NCBI RefSeq assembly: GCF_025263265.1 | Contig: NZ_CP079869.1 | Span: forward strand, 3,472,001-3,536,000 | Direction: 5' to 3' | Length of the DNA stretch: 64,000 bases | DNA from: Mycobacterium sp. SMC-4 | GTDB taxonomy: Bacteria; Actinomycetota; Actinomycetes; Mycobacteriales; Mycobacteriaceae | Part shown: piece after piece, positions 48,570 through 58,030 of the stretch | How positions within the stretch are numbered: the stretch's first letter is position 1 | Layout of the letters: each line of letters starts with the position of its first letter | The notes under the pieces: model-generated | Told to the model about the DNA's origin: nothing | What the model saw: the letters and a program-made list of their open reading frames with translations, nothing else | Database searches by the model: none | Translations under genes and position numbers: made by a program

Positions 48570-51443
48570 TCAGTCCTGGCTGGGTGGTCCGGCCGGGCGA
48601 GCAGCGGCGCGCCGGCGCTGTCGACCGGGGCGGGCCGCGACGACCGGCTCGTCGTCGGACTCGTCCTCCGTGTCCTCAGACTCGTCGTCCGAATCATCCT
48701 CGTCGTCCGAATCGTCCTCGTCGTCCGAATCATCATCGGAGTCGACGACGTCGATGTCGTCCTCGATCTCTTCCTCGTCGTCGTCGAGGTCGATCTCGTC
48801 CTCATCGGTGTCGTCGTCAGAGTCATCATCGGTGTCGTCGTCGGTGTCATCGGCGTCGTCGGTATCCCTGCCGACCGCCCGGCGGATGGTGTCCGGTTCG
48901 AGCTCGGCGACGTCTACTGCAGCATCCCCGGACTCGTCGTCGTCCTCGTGCTTGCCGTTGGCGGCGGCCATCGCCTTGAACATCGGGTGGTCACCGGGGC
49001 TGTGCGAGGGCAGTTTGGCGACCTGGACCTCCTGCTCGCGGGCGCCGCGCTTGCCACGCTTGCCGCGGCGGCCGCCACCGGACTCGGACTTACGTCCGCC
49101 ACCCGACGAGTTCGAGTCAACCGGATCGCCATGTAGCACGATGCCACGCCCGGCGCAGTGCGTACACGGTGTGGAGAACGCCTCGATGAGCCCGGTGCCG
49201 AGCCGCTTGCGGGTCAGCTGCACCAGCCCCAGCGAGGTCACCTCGGAGACCTGGTGGCGGGTCCGGTCGCGGGCCAGCGCCTCGGTCAACCGGCGCAACA
49301 CCAGGTCACGGTTGGATTCCAGCACCATGTCGATGAAGTCGATGACCACGATGCCGCCGATGTCGCGCAACCGCAGCTGCCGCACGATCTCCTCGGCCGC
49401 CTCCAGGTTGTTGCGAGTGACGGTCTGTTCGAGATTGCCACCTGAGCCGGTGAACTTGCCGGTGTTGACGTCCACGACGGTCATTGCCTCAGTGCGGTCG
49501 ATCACCAGCGTGCCGCCGGAGGGCAACCACACCTTGCGGTCCATCGCTTTGGTCAGCTGCTCGTCGATGCGGTGCACGGCGAACACGTCGGGGGCATCCG
49601 CGGCCGCAGGTTCGTACTTGGTCAGCCTCGGCATCAACTCGGGAGCCACGGCTTCGACGTAGTCGTTGATCGTCTTCCATGCCTCGTCACCGGAGACGAT
49701 CAACCCGGAGAAATCCTCGTTGAACAGGTCGCGAATGACCTTGACCAGCACATCGGGCTCTTCGTAGAGGGCCACCGCGGCACCGGCCTTCTTCGCGGTG
49801 ATCTCGGCGGCTTTGGCCTCGACCTCGCCCCAGCGCTTCTGCAGCCGCTCGACGTCGGTGCGGATGTCGTCTTCCTTGACGCCTTCGGAGGCGGTGCGGA
49901 TGATCACCCCGGCGTCCGACGGCACCACCTCGCGCAGTATCTCCTTGAGTCGCTGGCGCTCGGTGTCGGGCAGTTTGCGGCTGATCCCGGTCGATGACGC
50001 ACCGGGCACGTAGACCAGGTAGCGACCGGCCAGACTGACCTGAGTGGTCAGCCGGGCACCCTTGTGGCCGACAGGGTCCTTACTGACCTGAACGACGACG
50101 TAGTCGCCCGGTTTGAGGGCCTGTTCGATCTTGCGGTTCTGCCCGCCCAGGCCGGCAGCTTCCCAGTTCACCTCACCGGCGTAGAGCACACCGTTACGGC
50201 CGCGGCCGATGTCGACGAACGCCGCCTCCATCGAGGGCAGCACATTCTGCACGATGCCGAGGTAGATGTTGCCGACCAGCGACGCCGACGACGCCGAGGT
50301 GACGAAGTGCTCGACGACCACGCCGTCCTCCAGAACCGCGATCTGGGTGTAACGGGCTCCCTCGTGCGGCGGTTCGGTTCGAACCTTGTCGCGCACGATC
50401 ATGGTCCGTTCCACGGCCTCCCGGCGCGCCAGGAACTCGGCCTCGGACAGGATGGGCGGGCGCCGACGGCCCGCGTCGCGCCCATCGCGGCGACGCTGCC
50501 GTTTGGCTTCGAGCCGGGTGGATCCGCTGATCCCCTGGATCGCGTCGGGGTCGGCAGTGTTCTTGTCGCCGCGGTCGTTCTTGCGGGGCTCGCGCTCGTG
50601 GACGACCGTGTTGGGCGGATCATCGGACGAGCCGCTGCTGTCGTTGTCGTTACCGGAGCCGGATTTGCGGCGTCGCCGACGGCGCCGCCGCCGGGTGGTC
50701 CCGTCGCCGCCGTTGCCGTCGTCGTCGTCGTCGCTGTCCTCGTCGTCGGAGTCAGACTCGGCCTGGGAATCACCGTCGCCGTCGGACGGCGCGTCCTCAC
50801 CATTCTGCTCGCCGCGCCCCCGGCCACGCCCCCGCCGACCACGCCGACGCCGTTTGGCCGCGCCCGCCGGACGTCCACTCTGGTCGTCGTCGGAGTCGGC
50901 GTCGTCGTCGGAGTCGTCGTCGTCAGAGTCCTCGTCGTCAGAGTCATCGGCCCCGGTGTGGCGGTCATCGAACCGCACGGGCTGCGGAGCGACGAACAAC
51001 GGCAGGTAGTCGGCGGGCTCAGCGGCCGGCGCTGCCGGTGCCTCCAGTATCAGCCGAGACTCCGGCTCTTGCTCGGCCTGCTCAGGGGCCTCGGCCTGCT
51101 CGGGGGCCTCGACGGGCTGTCGGGGTTCGTCGACAGCGGAGTCAACCGCTTCGTCGGCGGCGGCATCGACCGCGACCGGCTCGGCTTCCGGCTGGGCGAG
51201 GACCTCCCGCACCCGGTCGGCTTCCTCGCGGCCGACTGTCGAGTGCGCACTGCGCGCCCTGCCGTCGAGTTCGACCAGCGCGTCGATGATCCGCCTGCTC
51301 GTGGTGCCGAGCACCCGGGCCAGCGAATGGACTCTCAACCGTTCCGGCGGCGCTTCCTTGACTCCACCGGCAGAGGCAGCAGGTTGCTGTGTCTCTTCCG
51401 GGAGGTCGTGGGTCGGGACTGCAGAATTCTCATTGTCGGCCAC
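48570..51443 (-). CDS. rne: Ribonuclease E
   Basis: Main endoribonuclease of mRNA decay and rRNA processing, 957 residues. Acidic and basic disordered N-terminal region (about 1-340) with Asp/Ser runs and an Arg block (RRRRRRRRRKSG); S1 RNA-binding domain with the 5' sensor (from about 350); DNase I-like catalytic part with the metal Asp residues in VDVNTGKFTGSGG and IVVIDFIDM; Zn-link CTHCAGRG; then a very acidic C-terminal tail with repeated DSDDE units. The catalytic core therefore lies in the middle, as in other actinobacteria. GTG 51443 has GGAG 5-6 bp upstream. A 355-bp leader precedes it. Confidence 0.96.
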   Translation of the reverse strand: MADNENSAVPTHDLPEETQQPAASAGGVKEAPPERLRVHSLARVLGTTSRRIIDALVELDGRARSAHSTVGREEADRVREVLAQPEAEPVAVDAAADEAVDSAVDEPRQPVEAPEQAEAPEQAEQEPESRLILEAPAAPAAEPADYLPLFVAPQPVRFDDRHTGADDSDDEDSDDDDSDDDADSDDDQSGRPAGAAKRRRRGRRGRGRGRGEQNGEDAPSDGDGDSQAESDSDDEDSDDDDDGNGGDGTTRRRRRRRRRKSGSGNDNDSSGSSDDPPNTVVHEREPRKNDRGDKNTADPDAIQGISGSTRLEAKRQRRRDGRDAGRRRPPILSEAEFLARREAVERTMIVRDKVRTEPPHEGARYTQIAVLEDGVVVEHFVTSASSASLVGNIYLGIVQNVLPSMEAAFVDIGRGRNGVLYAGEVNWEAAGLGGQNRKIEQALKPGDYVVVQVSKDPVGHKGARLTTQVSLAGRYLVYVPGASSTGISRKLPDTERQRLKEILREVVPSDAGVIIRTASEGVKEDDIRTDVERLQKRWGEVEAKAAEITAKKAGAAVALYEEPDVLVKVIRDLFNEDFSGLIVSGDEAWKTINDYVEAVAPELMPRLTKYEPAAADAPDVFAVHRIDEQLTKAMDRKVWLPSGGTLVIDRTEAMTVVDVNTGKFTGSGGNLEQTVTRNNLEAAEEIVRQLRLRDIGGIVVIDFIDMVLESNRDLVLRRLTEALARDRTRHQVSEVTSLGLVQLTRKRLGTGLIEAFSTPCTHCAGRGIVLHGDPVDSNSSGGGRKSESGGGRRGKRGKRGAREQEVQVAKLPSHSPGDHPMFKAMAAANGKHEDDDESGDAAVDVAELEPDTIRRAVGRDTDDADDTDDDTDDDSDDDTDEDEIDLDDDEEEIEDDIDVVDSDDDSDDEDDSDDEDDSDDESEDTEDESDDEPVVAARPGRQRRRAAARPAGPPSQD

Positions 51444-51798
51444 GTATTCTCCTCAAGCCCCCGGGCGCGTCGTCATGCTGACGCGGCCACGCGAGGGCTA
51501 CCGATTTGGCGTCCGAGCTCCGATTTCTCGGTACTCCCGAACTCGTTATGGTCTTGCTCCGAGTAGATCCCGCGGGATGTAGCTCGGTGCCGGTCTGAAT
51601 GATGGCTGGACGGGTCCGCGCCGCACCGCGTCACCGGTGGTCGCGCTCGTCGAAGTCTTCATTCGGGTAGCCGACCCGGGTCTGTCGGGACGGTCACCCT
51701 CGCCCAGTATCCCACACCACAACGAGTGAACCGTTCAGGCCGGGTCTGTCGCGTCGGTGACGACGCCGTTGGGCCCTGGCCCTCGACGCTGTCGCGCC
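51444..51798. other. 355-bp leader and promoter region of rne
   Basis: No gene is supported here. On the minus strand a GATACT hexamer at 51711-51706 is a reasonable -10, predicting a start near 51699 and an rne 5' leader of about 255 nt. As I recall, M. smegmatis rne has a leader of similar length. No convincing -35 is visible. A long leader fits RNase E autoregulation by leader cleavage, which is inference. Confidence 0.45.
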
Positions 51799-52209
51799 CT
51801 AGCTCCCGGGGAACCAGAGCGCGATTTCGCGCGCCGCCGACTCGGGCGAGTCCGAACCGTGCACCAGGTTGAACTGCGTCTCCAGCCCGAGGTCACCGCG
51901 AATGGTGCCGGGCACGGCCTTCTCGACGGGATCGGTGCCGCCGGCCAGCTGGCGGAACGCTGCGATCGCGCGTGGCCCCTCCAGGACCGCGGCCACAACC
52001 GGACCCGAGGTGATGAACTCCAGCAGAGACCCGAAGAACGGTTTGCCGTCGTGTTCGGCGTAGTGAGCGCGCGCCAGGTCCTCGCTGACGTTCTTGAGCT
52101 CGAGCGCGACGATGGTCAGGCCTTTGGCTTCGATTCTGCTGATGACCTCCCCGACGAGCCGGCGCTGCACACCGTCGGGCTTGATCAGAACCAGGGTTCG
52201 CTCAGTCAC
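51799..52209 (-). CDS. ndk: Nucleoside diphosphate kinase
   Basis: Transfers the gamma-phosphate between nucleoside tri- and diphosphates through a phosphohistidine. It has 136 residues. The active-site motif is [12 protein letters not shown] (catalytic His about 117), with [21 protein letters not shown] at the N terminus split by variation. It lies 21 bp after the DUF4233 gene, at the end of the valS-folC-DUF4233-ndk run. Confidence 0.98.
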   Translation of the reverse strand: MTERTLVLIKPDGVQRRLVGEVISRIEAKGLTIVALELKNVSEDLARAHYAEHDGKPFFGSLLEFITSGPVVAAVLEGPRAIAAFRQLAGGTDPVEKAVPGTIRGDLGLETQFNLVHGSDSPESAAREIALWFPGS

Positions 52210-52230
52210 GGCCGACAGCCTACCCAGTGC

Positions 52231-52620
52231 TCACTCGGGCTCGGGCTGCTGACCGGGCAGCAACCCGCGCCGCTGGCGGCGCAACACCTCGGCCCGCAGG
52301 TAAGCGATCAACAGCCACACCACCAGGAACAGCACGCCGATGAAACCCAGTCCGGGATAAATCGCCCATCCTGCGACCAGGATCAACTGCGCCGCCAAGT
52401 TTGCCCGCATCGCCCAGGGCCGCCCCTGTAGACCCGCCAACAACACCAACAGCACCGCCGTACCGATCACGTAGCCGGTCGACCACGGGGTCAAGCCGCC
52501 TCCGACGGCCCCGACCACCGGCAGCGCCAGCAGCACGACGATTGCCTCCAAGATCAACGTGCCGGCCGTGACGCCCCGGAAGCTGCGCCAGGGGTCGGGC
52601 GCCGACGTCTGTTCGCTCAC
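52231..52620 (-). CDS. DUF4233 membrane protein (Rv2446c-type)
   Basis: A 129-residue integral membrane protein with four hydrophobic segments (about 18-40, 46-64, 72-88, 92-110) and a charged C terminus (RRQRRGLLPGQQPEPE). It belongs to the actinobacterial DUF4233 family, almost always between folC and ndk. No function is known to me. GTG 52620 overlaps the folC stop as GTGA. Confidence 0.92.
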   Translation of the reverse strand: MSEQTSAPDPWRSFRGVTAGTLILEAIVVLLALPVVGAVGGGLTPWSTGYVIGTAVLLVLLAGLQGRPWAMRANLAAQLILVAGWAIYPGLGFIGVLFLVVWLLIAYLRAEVLRRQRRGLLPGQQPEPE

Positions 52621-54035
52621 GCCGGATCCTTTCCGAACAAGGTCCGGGCCGCGCCTGCGGTCACCACCGAACCCGTGATCACGATTCCCGCGCCGCTCAG
52701 TCCCACACCGCTCTGGTCGTCGGCGCCGGAATCCTCCACCAGCGCGGTCGCCGTTTCGATCGCGTCGGGCAAGGTGGCCGCCACGATCACTCGTTCCGGA
52801 CCGAAGATCTCCTCGGCTTTGACAGTGAGCGCGTCGACCTCCAGCGCCCGCGGGGAGCCGTTGTGGGTGACCACCAGCTGATCGAAGGCCGGCTCGAGGG
52901 CCGCCAGTATCCGGTCGACATCCTTGTCGGCCATCACCGACACCACACCGACCAGGTAACGGAAGTCGAACTCCTCATCCAGCGCCTGCGCCAGCGCCGC
53001 GGCGCCGGCCGGGTTGTGCGCAGCATCGATGAAAACCGTTGGGGCGCTGCGCATTCTCTCAAGTCGCCCGGGTGAGGTGACGCTGGCGAATCCGGCCCGC
53101 ACCGCGTCGAGGTCGAGTTGCCGTTGCGCTCCGGCGCCGAAGAAGGCCTCCACCGCGGCCAGTGCGAGCACCGCGTTGTGTGCCTGATGTTCGCCGTGCA
53201 GCGGCAAGAAGATCTCGGAGTAGACGCCACCGAGACCCTGCAGTTCCAGCAGCTGACCTCCCACGGCCGTCGCGCGGTTGAGTACCGCGAATTCGGAGTC
53301 CTCCCGGGCTACCGCCGCGTCGGCGCGCACCGCCTGCGCGAGAAGGACTTCCATGACCTCGGATGGCTGGCGTCCGATCACCGCGACGGTGTCGGTGGGG
53401 ACGAGGTCGTCGCGCTGTTTGGTGATGATGCCGGCCTTCTCCCCCGCGATCGCAGCCAGATTGTCACCGAGGTAGTCGGTGTGGTCCATGCCGATCGGAG
53501 TGATGACGACTACCGGCGCATTGACGACGTTGGTGGCATCCCAGCGCCCGCCGAGCCCGACCTCGACGACGGCCACCTCGACCGGGGCGTCGGCGAACGC
53601 CGCGAACGCCATCGCGGTGAGAACCTCGAACTTGCTCATCCGGGGCCCACCGGCCGCCTCGGATCGTCCGTCGACAAGTTCGACGAACGGTTCGATCTCG
53701 CGGTAGGTGTCGACGTAAGTGGCCGGGCTGATGGGCACGCCGTCGATGCTGATGCGCTCCACCGCCGACTGCAGGTGCGGGCTGGTGGTGCGGCCGGTGC
53801 GGCGGTGCAGCGCGGTCAGCAGTGCGTCGATCATGCGCGCCACCGAGGTCTTGCCGTTGGTGCCCGCGATATGAATCGACGGATAGCCCCGCTGCGGCGA
53901 GCCCAGCATTTCCATCAGCGCCTCGATACGGGCCGTGCTGGGCTCGATTTTCGTCTCCGGCCACCGCTGATCGAGCAAGTGCTCGACCTGCAGCAGGGCA
54001 GCGACCTCGTCGGGCGTGGGTTCGGGGAGGGTCAT
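52617..54035 (-). CDS. folC: Folylpolyglutamate synthase / dihydrofolate synthase
   Basis: Mur-ligase-type ATP-dependent enzyme of 472 residues that adds glutamate to folates (and, in bifunctional members, makes dihydrofolate). P-loop IAGTNGKTSVARMIDALL (about 55-72), the TSPHLQSAVERI loop, GLGGRWDATNV, GMDHTDYLGDNLAAIAGEKAG and the C-terminal DAAHNPAGA motif. It follows valS by 2 bp and overlaps DUF4233 by 4 bp. Confidence 0.97.
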   Translation of the reverse strand: MTLPEPTPDEVAALLQVEHLLDQRWPETKIEPSTARIEALMEMLGSPQRGYPSIHIAGTNGKTSVARMIDALLTALHRRTGRTTSPHLQSAVERISIDGVPISPATYVDTYREIEPFVELVDGRSEAAGGPRMSKFEVLTAMAFAAFADAPVEVAVVEVGLGGRWDATNVVNAPVVVITPIGMDHTDYLGDNLAAIAGEKAGIITKQRDDLVPTDTVAVIGRQPSEVMEVLLAQAVRADAAVAREDSEFAVLNRATAVGGQLLELQGLGGVYSEIFLPLHGEHQAHNAVLALAAVEAFFGAGAQRQLDLDAVRAGFASVTSPGRLERMRSAPTVFIDAAHNPAGAAALAQALDEEFDFRYLVGVVSVMADKDVDRILAALEPAFDQLVVTHNGSPRALEVDALTVKAEEIFGPERVIVAATLPDAIETATALVEDSGADDQSGVGLSGAGIVITGSVVTAGAARTLFGKDPA

Positions 54036-54037
54036 CG

Positions 54038-56731
54038 CTACTGCGCCGGCAACGCGGCCAGGCGTGCGGTGATGCGCGCGACCTCTTCTTCGGCCACCTG
54101 CTGGCGGGCGCGGATCTTGTCGACGACATCGGCCGGCGCCTTGGCCAAGAACGCGTCATTGCCCAGCTTCGCAGACGTACCCGAGAGCTCCTTCTGCGCC
54201 GCACCCAGATCCTTCTCCAGCCGCCGCCGCTCGGCGGCCACGTCGACGGTGCCCGAGGTATCCACCTCGACGACGACGGTGGCGTTCGTCAGGCGTACCT
54301 CGACCGCTGCCGAAGCGGTGAAGTCGTCGGCCGGCGGGGTCAGCCAGGCCAGCGCGCTGACCGCTGGGACGTGGGCGTCGAGACCGGCCACGCTGATCTG
54401 TGACAGTCGCGCAGGGACCCGTTGCCGGTCGGCCAGACCTTGATCGCTTCGGAACCTGCGCACCTCGGTGATGAGCTTCTGCACGTCGGCGACCCGTTGC
54501 GCGGCAGCGGGATCGACGCCGATGCCGCTGGGCTTCGGCCATTCGGCGATGACCAGGGACTCCACTTTTCCAGCCGCTTCGCTCGCCCCGGACCCACCAC
54601 TGAGCGTCTTCCACAACACCTCGGTGACAAACGGCATCACCGGGTGGAGCAGTTTGAGCAGCGTATCCAGCACGGCAGCGAGCACCGCGGTCGTGTGCGC
54701 AATCCCTTGGCCGAGCTGAACTTTGGCGAGTTCGACATACCAGTCACAGAATTCGTCCCAAGCGAAGTGGTAGAGCGCTTCGCAGGCGCGGTTGAATTCG
54801 TAGCCGTCGAAAGCCGCGTCGACCTCGGCGCGCACTTCTTCGAGCCGACCCAGGATCCACCGGTCGGCGTCGGTGAGTTCGTCGGGCGCCGGCAGCGGAG
54901 CCGGCGCGGCACCGTTGAGCAGCGCGAACCGGGTGGCGTTGAACAGCTTGGTGGCGAAGTTGCGTGATGCCCGCGCGTGGTCCTCTCCGATGGACAGGTC
55001 ACCGCCCGGGCTTGCGCCACGGGCCAGGGTGAACCGCAGCGCGTCGGCGCCGAACATCTCCACCCAGTCCAGCGGATCGATGCCGTTGCCTCGTGACTTA
55101 CTCATCTTGCGACCGTGCTCGTCGCGGATCAGCCCGTGCAGGAACACGTTGTCGAACGGGACCTGCGGAGCGCGGGAGCCGCCCCCGGTGATCGCGGCGT
55201 CGTCGGCCACAAACGTGCCGAACATCATCATCCGCGCCACCCAAAAGAACAGGATGTCGTATCCGGTCACCAACACCGAGGTGGGATAGAACTTCGCAAG
55301 TTCGGGTGTGCGGTCCGGCCACCCCATCGTCGAGAACGGCCACAGTGCCGAGCTGAACCAGGTGTCCAGCACATCAGGATCCTGTTCCCAGCCTTCCGGC
55401 GGCGTCTCGTCGGGACCGACACAGACGATTTCACCGTCTGGTCCGTGCCAGATCGGGATGCGGTGCCCCCACCACAGCTGTCGGGAGATGCACCAGTCGT
55501 GCATGTTGTCGACCCAGTCGAACCACCGAGGTTCCAGGCTCGCCGGGTGAATCACGGTGTCGCCGTTGCGCACCGCGTCGCCGGCGGCTTTGGCCAGCGT
55601 CTCCACGCGCACCCACCACTGCAGGCTCAGGCGCGGTTCGATCGGTTCGCCACTGCGCTCGGAGTGCCCGACGCTGTGCAGGTAGGGACGTTTCTCGGCG
55701 ACGATACGGCCCTGCGCGGCCAGCGCTTCACGGACTGCCACCCGGGCCTCGAACCGGTCCATCCCGTCGAATTGCGTTCCGGTGTCGGTGATGCGGCCCT
55801 TGGTGTCGAGCATCGAGGGCATCGGCAGCTGGTGTCGCAGGCCGATCTCGAAGTCGTTGGGGTCGTGGGCCGGGGTGACTTTGACCGCACCTGTGCCGAA
55901 CTCGGGGTCGACATGCGCGTCGGCGACCACGATGATCTCGCGCTCCAGGAACGGATGCGGCAGGCTCTGCCCGACCAGGTGGCGGTACCGCTCATCGTCG
56001 GGGTGCACGGCGATCGCGGTGTCTCCGAGCATGGTCTCCAACCGGGTGGTGGCGACCACGATGTGCGGCTGGTCGTCGGACAGCGACCCGTAGCGGAACG
56101 ACACCAGCTCGCCCTCGACGTCCTCATACTTGACCTCGAGGTCGGAGATCGCGGTTTCCAGCACCGGCGACCAGTTCACCAGCCGCTCGGCCCGATAGAT
56201 CAGTCCGGCGTCGAAAAGCCGCTTGAAGATGGTGCGCACGGCCCGGGAAAGAGTCTCGTCCATGGTGAACCGGTCGCGGCTCCAGTCCACGCCGTCACCC
56301 AGACGCCGCATCTGGCCCCCGATGGTGCCACCGGACTCACGTTTCCAGTCCCACACCTTGTCGATGAACAGTTCGCGGCCGAAGTCCTCTTTGGTCTTGC
56401 CCTCGGCGGCCAGTTGCTTCTCCACCACCGACTGGGTGGCGATACCCGCGTGGTCCATGCCGGGCAGCCACAACACCTCGTAGCCCTGCATGCGCTTGCG
56501 GCGGGTCAGCGCGTCCATGAGCGTGTGGTCGAGCGCATGGCCCATGTGCAGGCTGCCGGTGACATTGGGCGGCGGCAGCACGATCGAGTAGGCCGGTTTG
56601 GCGCTGGCCGGGTCGGCGGTGAAGTAACCGGCCCGAACCCAGCCTTCGTAGAGCTCGGTTTCCACCGCCGCCGGATCCCAGGTCTTGGGTAGGGCGTCGA
56701 GACCGGGGTTGGTGAGAGGCTGGGAGGTCAC
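54038..56731 (-). CDS. valS: Valyl-tRNA synthetase
   Basis: Class I aminoacyl-tRNA synthetase, 897 residues. The HIGH motif is [15 protein letters not shown] (about 53-67) and KMSKS is [17 protein letters not shown] (about 540). An editing domain (about 195-345) that removes mischarged threonine, an anticodon-binding helical domain and a C-terminal coiled coil ([19 protein letters not shown]) follow. The first gene of a four-gene run with folC, DUF4233 and ndk. No T-box-like leader is seen in the 26 bp to the next gene upstream. Confidence 0.98.
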   Translation of the reverse strand: MTSQPLTNPGLDALPKTWDPAAVETELYEGWVRAGYFTADPASAKPAYSIVLPPPNVTGSLHMGHALDHTLMDALTRRKRMQGYEVLWLPGMDHAGIATQSVVEKQLAAEGKTKEDFGRELFIDKVWDWKRESGGTIGGQMRRLGDGVDWSRDRFTMDETLSRAVRTIFKRLFDAGLIYRAERLVNWSPVLETAISDLEVKYEDVEGELVSFRYGSLSDDQPHIVVATTRLETMLGDTAIAVHPDDERYRHLVGQSLPHPFLEREIIVVADAHVDPEFGTGAVKVTPAHDPNDFEIGLRHQLPMPSMLDTKGRITDTGTQFDGMDRFEARVAVREALAAQGRIVAEKRPYLHSVGHSERSGEPIEPRLSLQWWVRVETLAKAAGDAVRNGDTVIHPASLEPRWFDWVDNMHDWCISRQLWWGHRIPIWHGPDGEIVCVGPDETPPEGWEQDPDVLDTWFSSALWPFSTMGWPDRTPELAKFYPTSVLVTGYDILFFWVARMMMFGTFVADDAAITGGGSRAPQVPFDNVFLHGLIRDEHGRKMSKSRGNGIDPLDWVEMFGADALRFTLARGASPGGDLSIGEDHARASRNFATKLFNATRFALLNGAAPAPLPAPDELTDADRWILGRLEEVRAEVDAAFDGYEFNRACEALYHFAWDEFCDWYVELAKVQLGQGIAHTTAVLAAVLDTLLKLLHPVMPFVTEVLWKTLSGGSGASEAAGKVESLVIAEWPKPSGIGVDPAAAQRVADVQKLITEVRRFRSDQGLADRQRVPARLSQISVAGLDAHVPAVSALAWLTPPADDFTASAAVEVRLTNATVVVEVDTSGTVDVAAERRRLEKDLGAAQKELSGTSAKLGNDAFLAKAPADVVDKIRARQQVAEEEVARITARLAALPAQ

Positions 56732-56757
56732 CGAGCCATTCTAGGAAGGCGGCGGGC

Positions 56758-58020
56758 TCAGAGCCGAGAGACCTCCAGCGACACCGCTGCCGCAGGCAGG
56801 CGAGCCAGCAGCGCATCGCCCATCGCCGCTGCCGGCGTCAGCACTCCGCGCAGGTCAGAGAGCTGATCGCGATCCTGCGCAAGTGCCAGACCGCTTTCGG
56901 CGAGCAGCACCGAGGTGGCCTTGTAGCCGGGATCACCCTGCTGGGACATGGTGGCCCGGTATCGCGCACCGCCGGAGGTGGACGTGTAGGTCTCGACGGT
57001 GTAGTGACCGCGTTCGCGGGTCTGTTCGCTGGGCCCGGTGCCCGGCTTGGGCAACACCCGTTCCAGCAGCCCCCGCGGGACTCGATTGAGGAACCGGCTG
57101 CCCAGACCCATGGTGGCGACGTTGCCGCCGGTGGCCATCGCCGCGGCGACCGGCGCGACCACCGAGCGACCCACGCTCATCTGCTCGGCGTACTCGAAAC
57201 GCCGGCCGTACGGATAGTCCAGCAGCGCGTTGGTGCGCCGCACGATGCGCGTGTTGGGCAGAGCCATCGCAAACGCGCCGACCCAGTAGCCGTCCAGTTC
57301 CGGGGCGATCTCGCGGCCGCGGCGCCAGCGCGCATCGGGCTGCCCACCGAGCTCGGGCTCGGCGGCGCGGTCGGGGGTCAGCGTGTAGGGGTCGTTGAGC
57401 AGTCGTCGCGCTTCGGGATCGAGGGAGGCTTCCCGCGCCAGCTCGGTCATCGAGGCCACCGTGCCGCCCGACACTCCCCCGGCGAAGCGACGCACCACGA
57501 GGTTGGTGTCCTCCAGGTCACCGGTACCGTCGCGCTGAGCCTGCCGGTAGAGCGCGAAAACCGTCAGATCCGACGGGATGGAGTCGAATCCACACGAGTG
57601 CACGATGCGTGCGCCGGTGTCCTGGGCCTGCTTGTGGTAGGTGTCGACGCACCGCCGGATGAACAGGGTTTCCCCGGTCAGGTCGGCGTAATCGGTGCCC
57701 GCTGCGGCGCATGCTGCCACCAGCGGCTCCCCGTAGCGCAGGTAGGGCCCGACGGTGGTGACCACAACACGGGTCCGGGCCGCCATATCGCTCAGCGTGG
57801 ACGGTTGGGATGCATCCGCGGTGATCAGCGGCCAAGATTGGGCTACGGGCCCCAGCGACTCCCGGACCGCGAGGAGGCGGTCGGCAGAGCGGCCGGCCAG
57901 CGCGATCCGTGCGTCGTTCCCGCGGGCCGCGACCGAAGCCAGATACTGCGCCGTCAGCTTCCCGACGAATCCGGTGGCACCGTAGAGGACTATGTCGAAT
58001 TCGCGCTCAGCGTCAGCCAT
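56758..58020 (-). CDS. Saccharopine dehydrogenase-like protein (Rv2449c-type)
   Basis: A 420-residue NAD(P)-binding protein of the saccharopine dehydrogenase/trans-acting enoyl reductase family. The Rossmann motif is VLYGATGFVGKLTAQYL (about 11-27), with the typical VVVTTVGPYLRYGEPLVAAC strand and HSCGFDSIPSDL. Mycobacterial members include Rv2953, the trans-acting enoyl reductase for phenolic lipids, but this one sits beside valS as Rv2449c does and its substrate is unknown. It precedes valS by 26 bp and follows the S9 peptidase by 10 bp. Confidence 0.9.
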   Translation of the reverse strand: MADAEREFDIVLYGATGFVGKLTAQYLASVAARGNDARIALAGRSADRLLAVRESLGPVAQSWPLITADASQPSTLSDMAARTRVVVTTVGPYLRYGEPLVAACAAAGTDYADLTGETLFIRRCVDTYHKQAQDTGARIVHSCGFDSIPSDLTVFALYRQAQRDGTGDLEDTNLVVRRFAGGVSGGTVASMTELAREASLDPEARRLLNDPYTLTPDRAAEPELGGQPDARWRRGREIAPELDGYWVGAFAMALPNTRIVRRTNALLDYPYGRRFEYAEQMSVGRSVVAPVAAAMATGGNVATMGLGSRFLNRVPRGLLERVLPKPGTGPSEQTRERGHYTVETYTSTSGGARYRATMSQQGDPGYKATSVLLAESGLALAQDRDQLSDLRGVLTPAAAMGDALLARLPAAAVSLEVSRL

Positions 58021-58030
58021 GTTTTCGACG

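Noticed and set aside
48684..48740. Repeat array resembling CRISPR
   Set aside because: Short repeats are in-frame codons for the acidic tail of RNase E, without spacers.
50064..51566. 500-codon open frame on the plus strand
   Set aside because: Antisense to rne; Val-rich runs mirror the Asp repeats of RNase E.
55115..56692. 525-codon open frame on the plus strand
   Set aside because: Antisense to valS with shadow composition.
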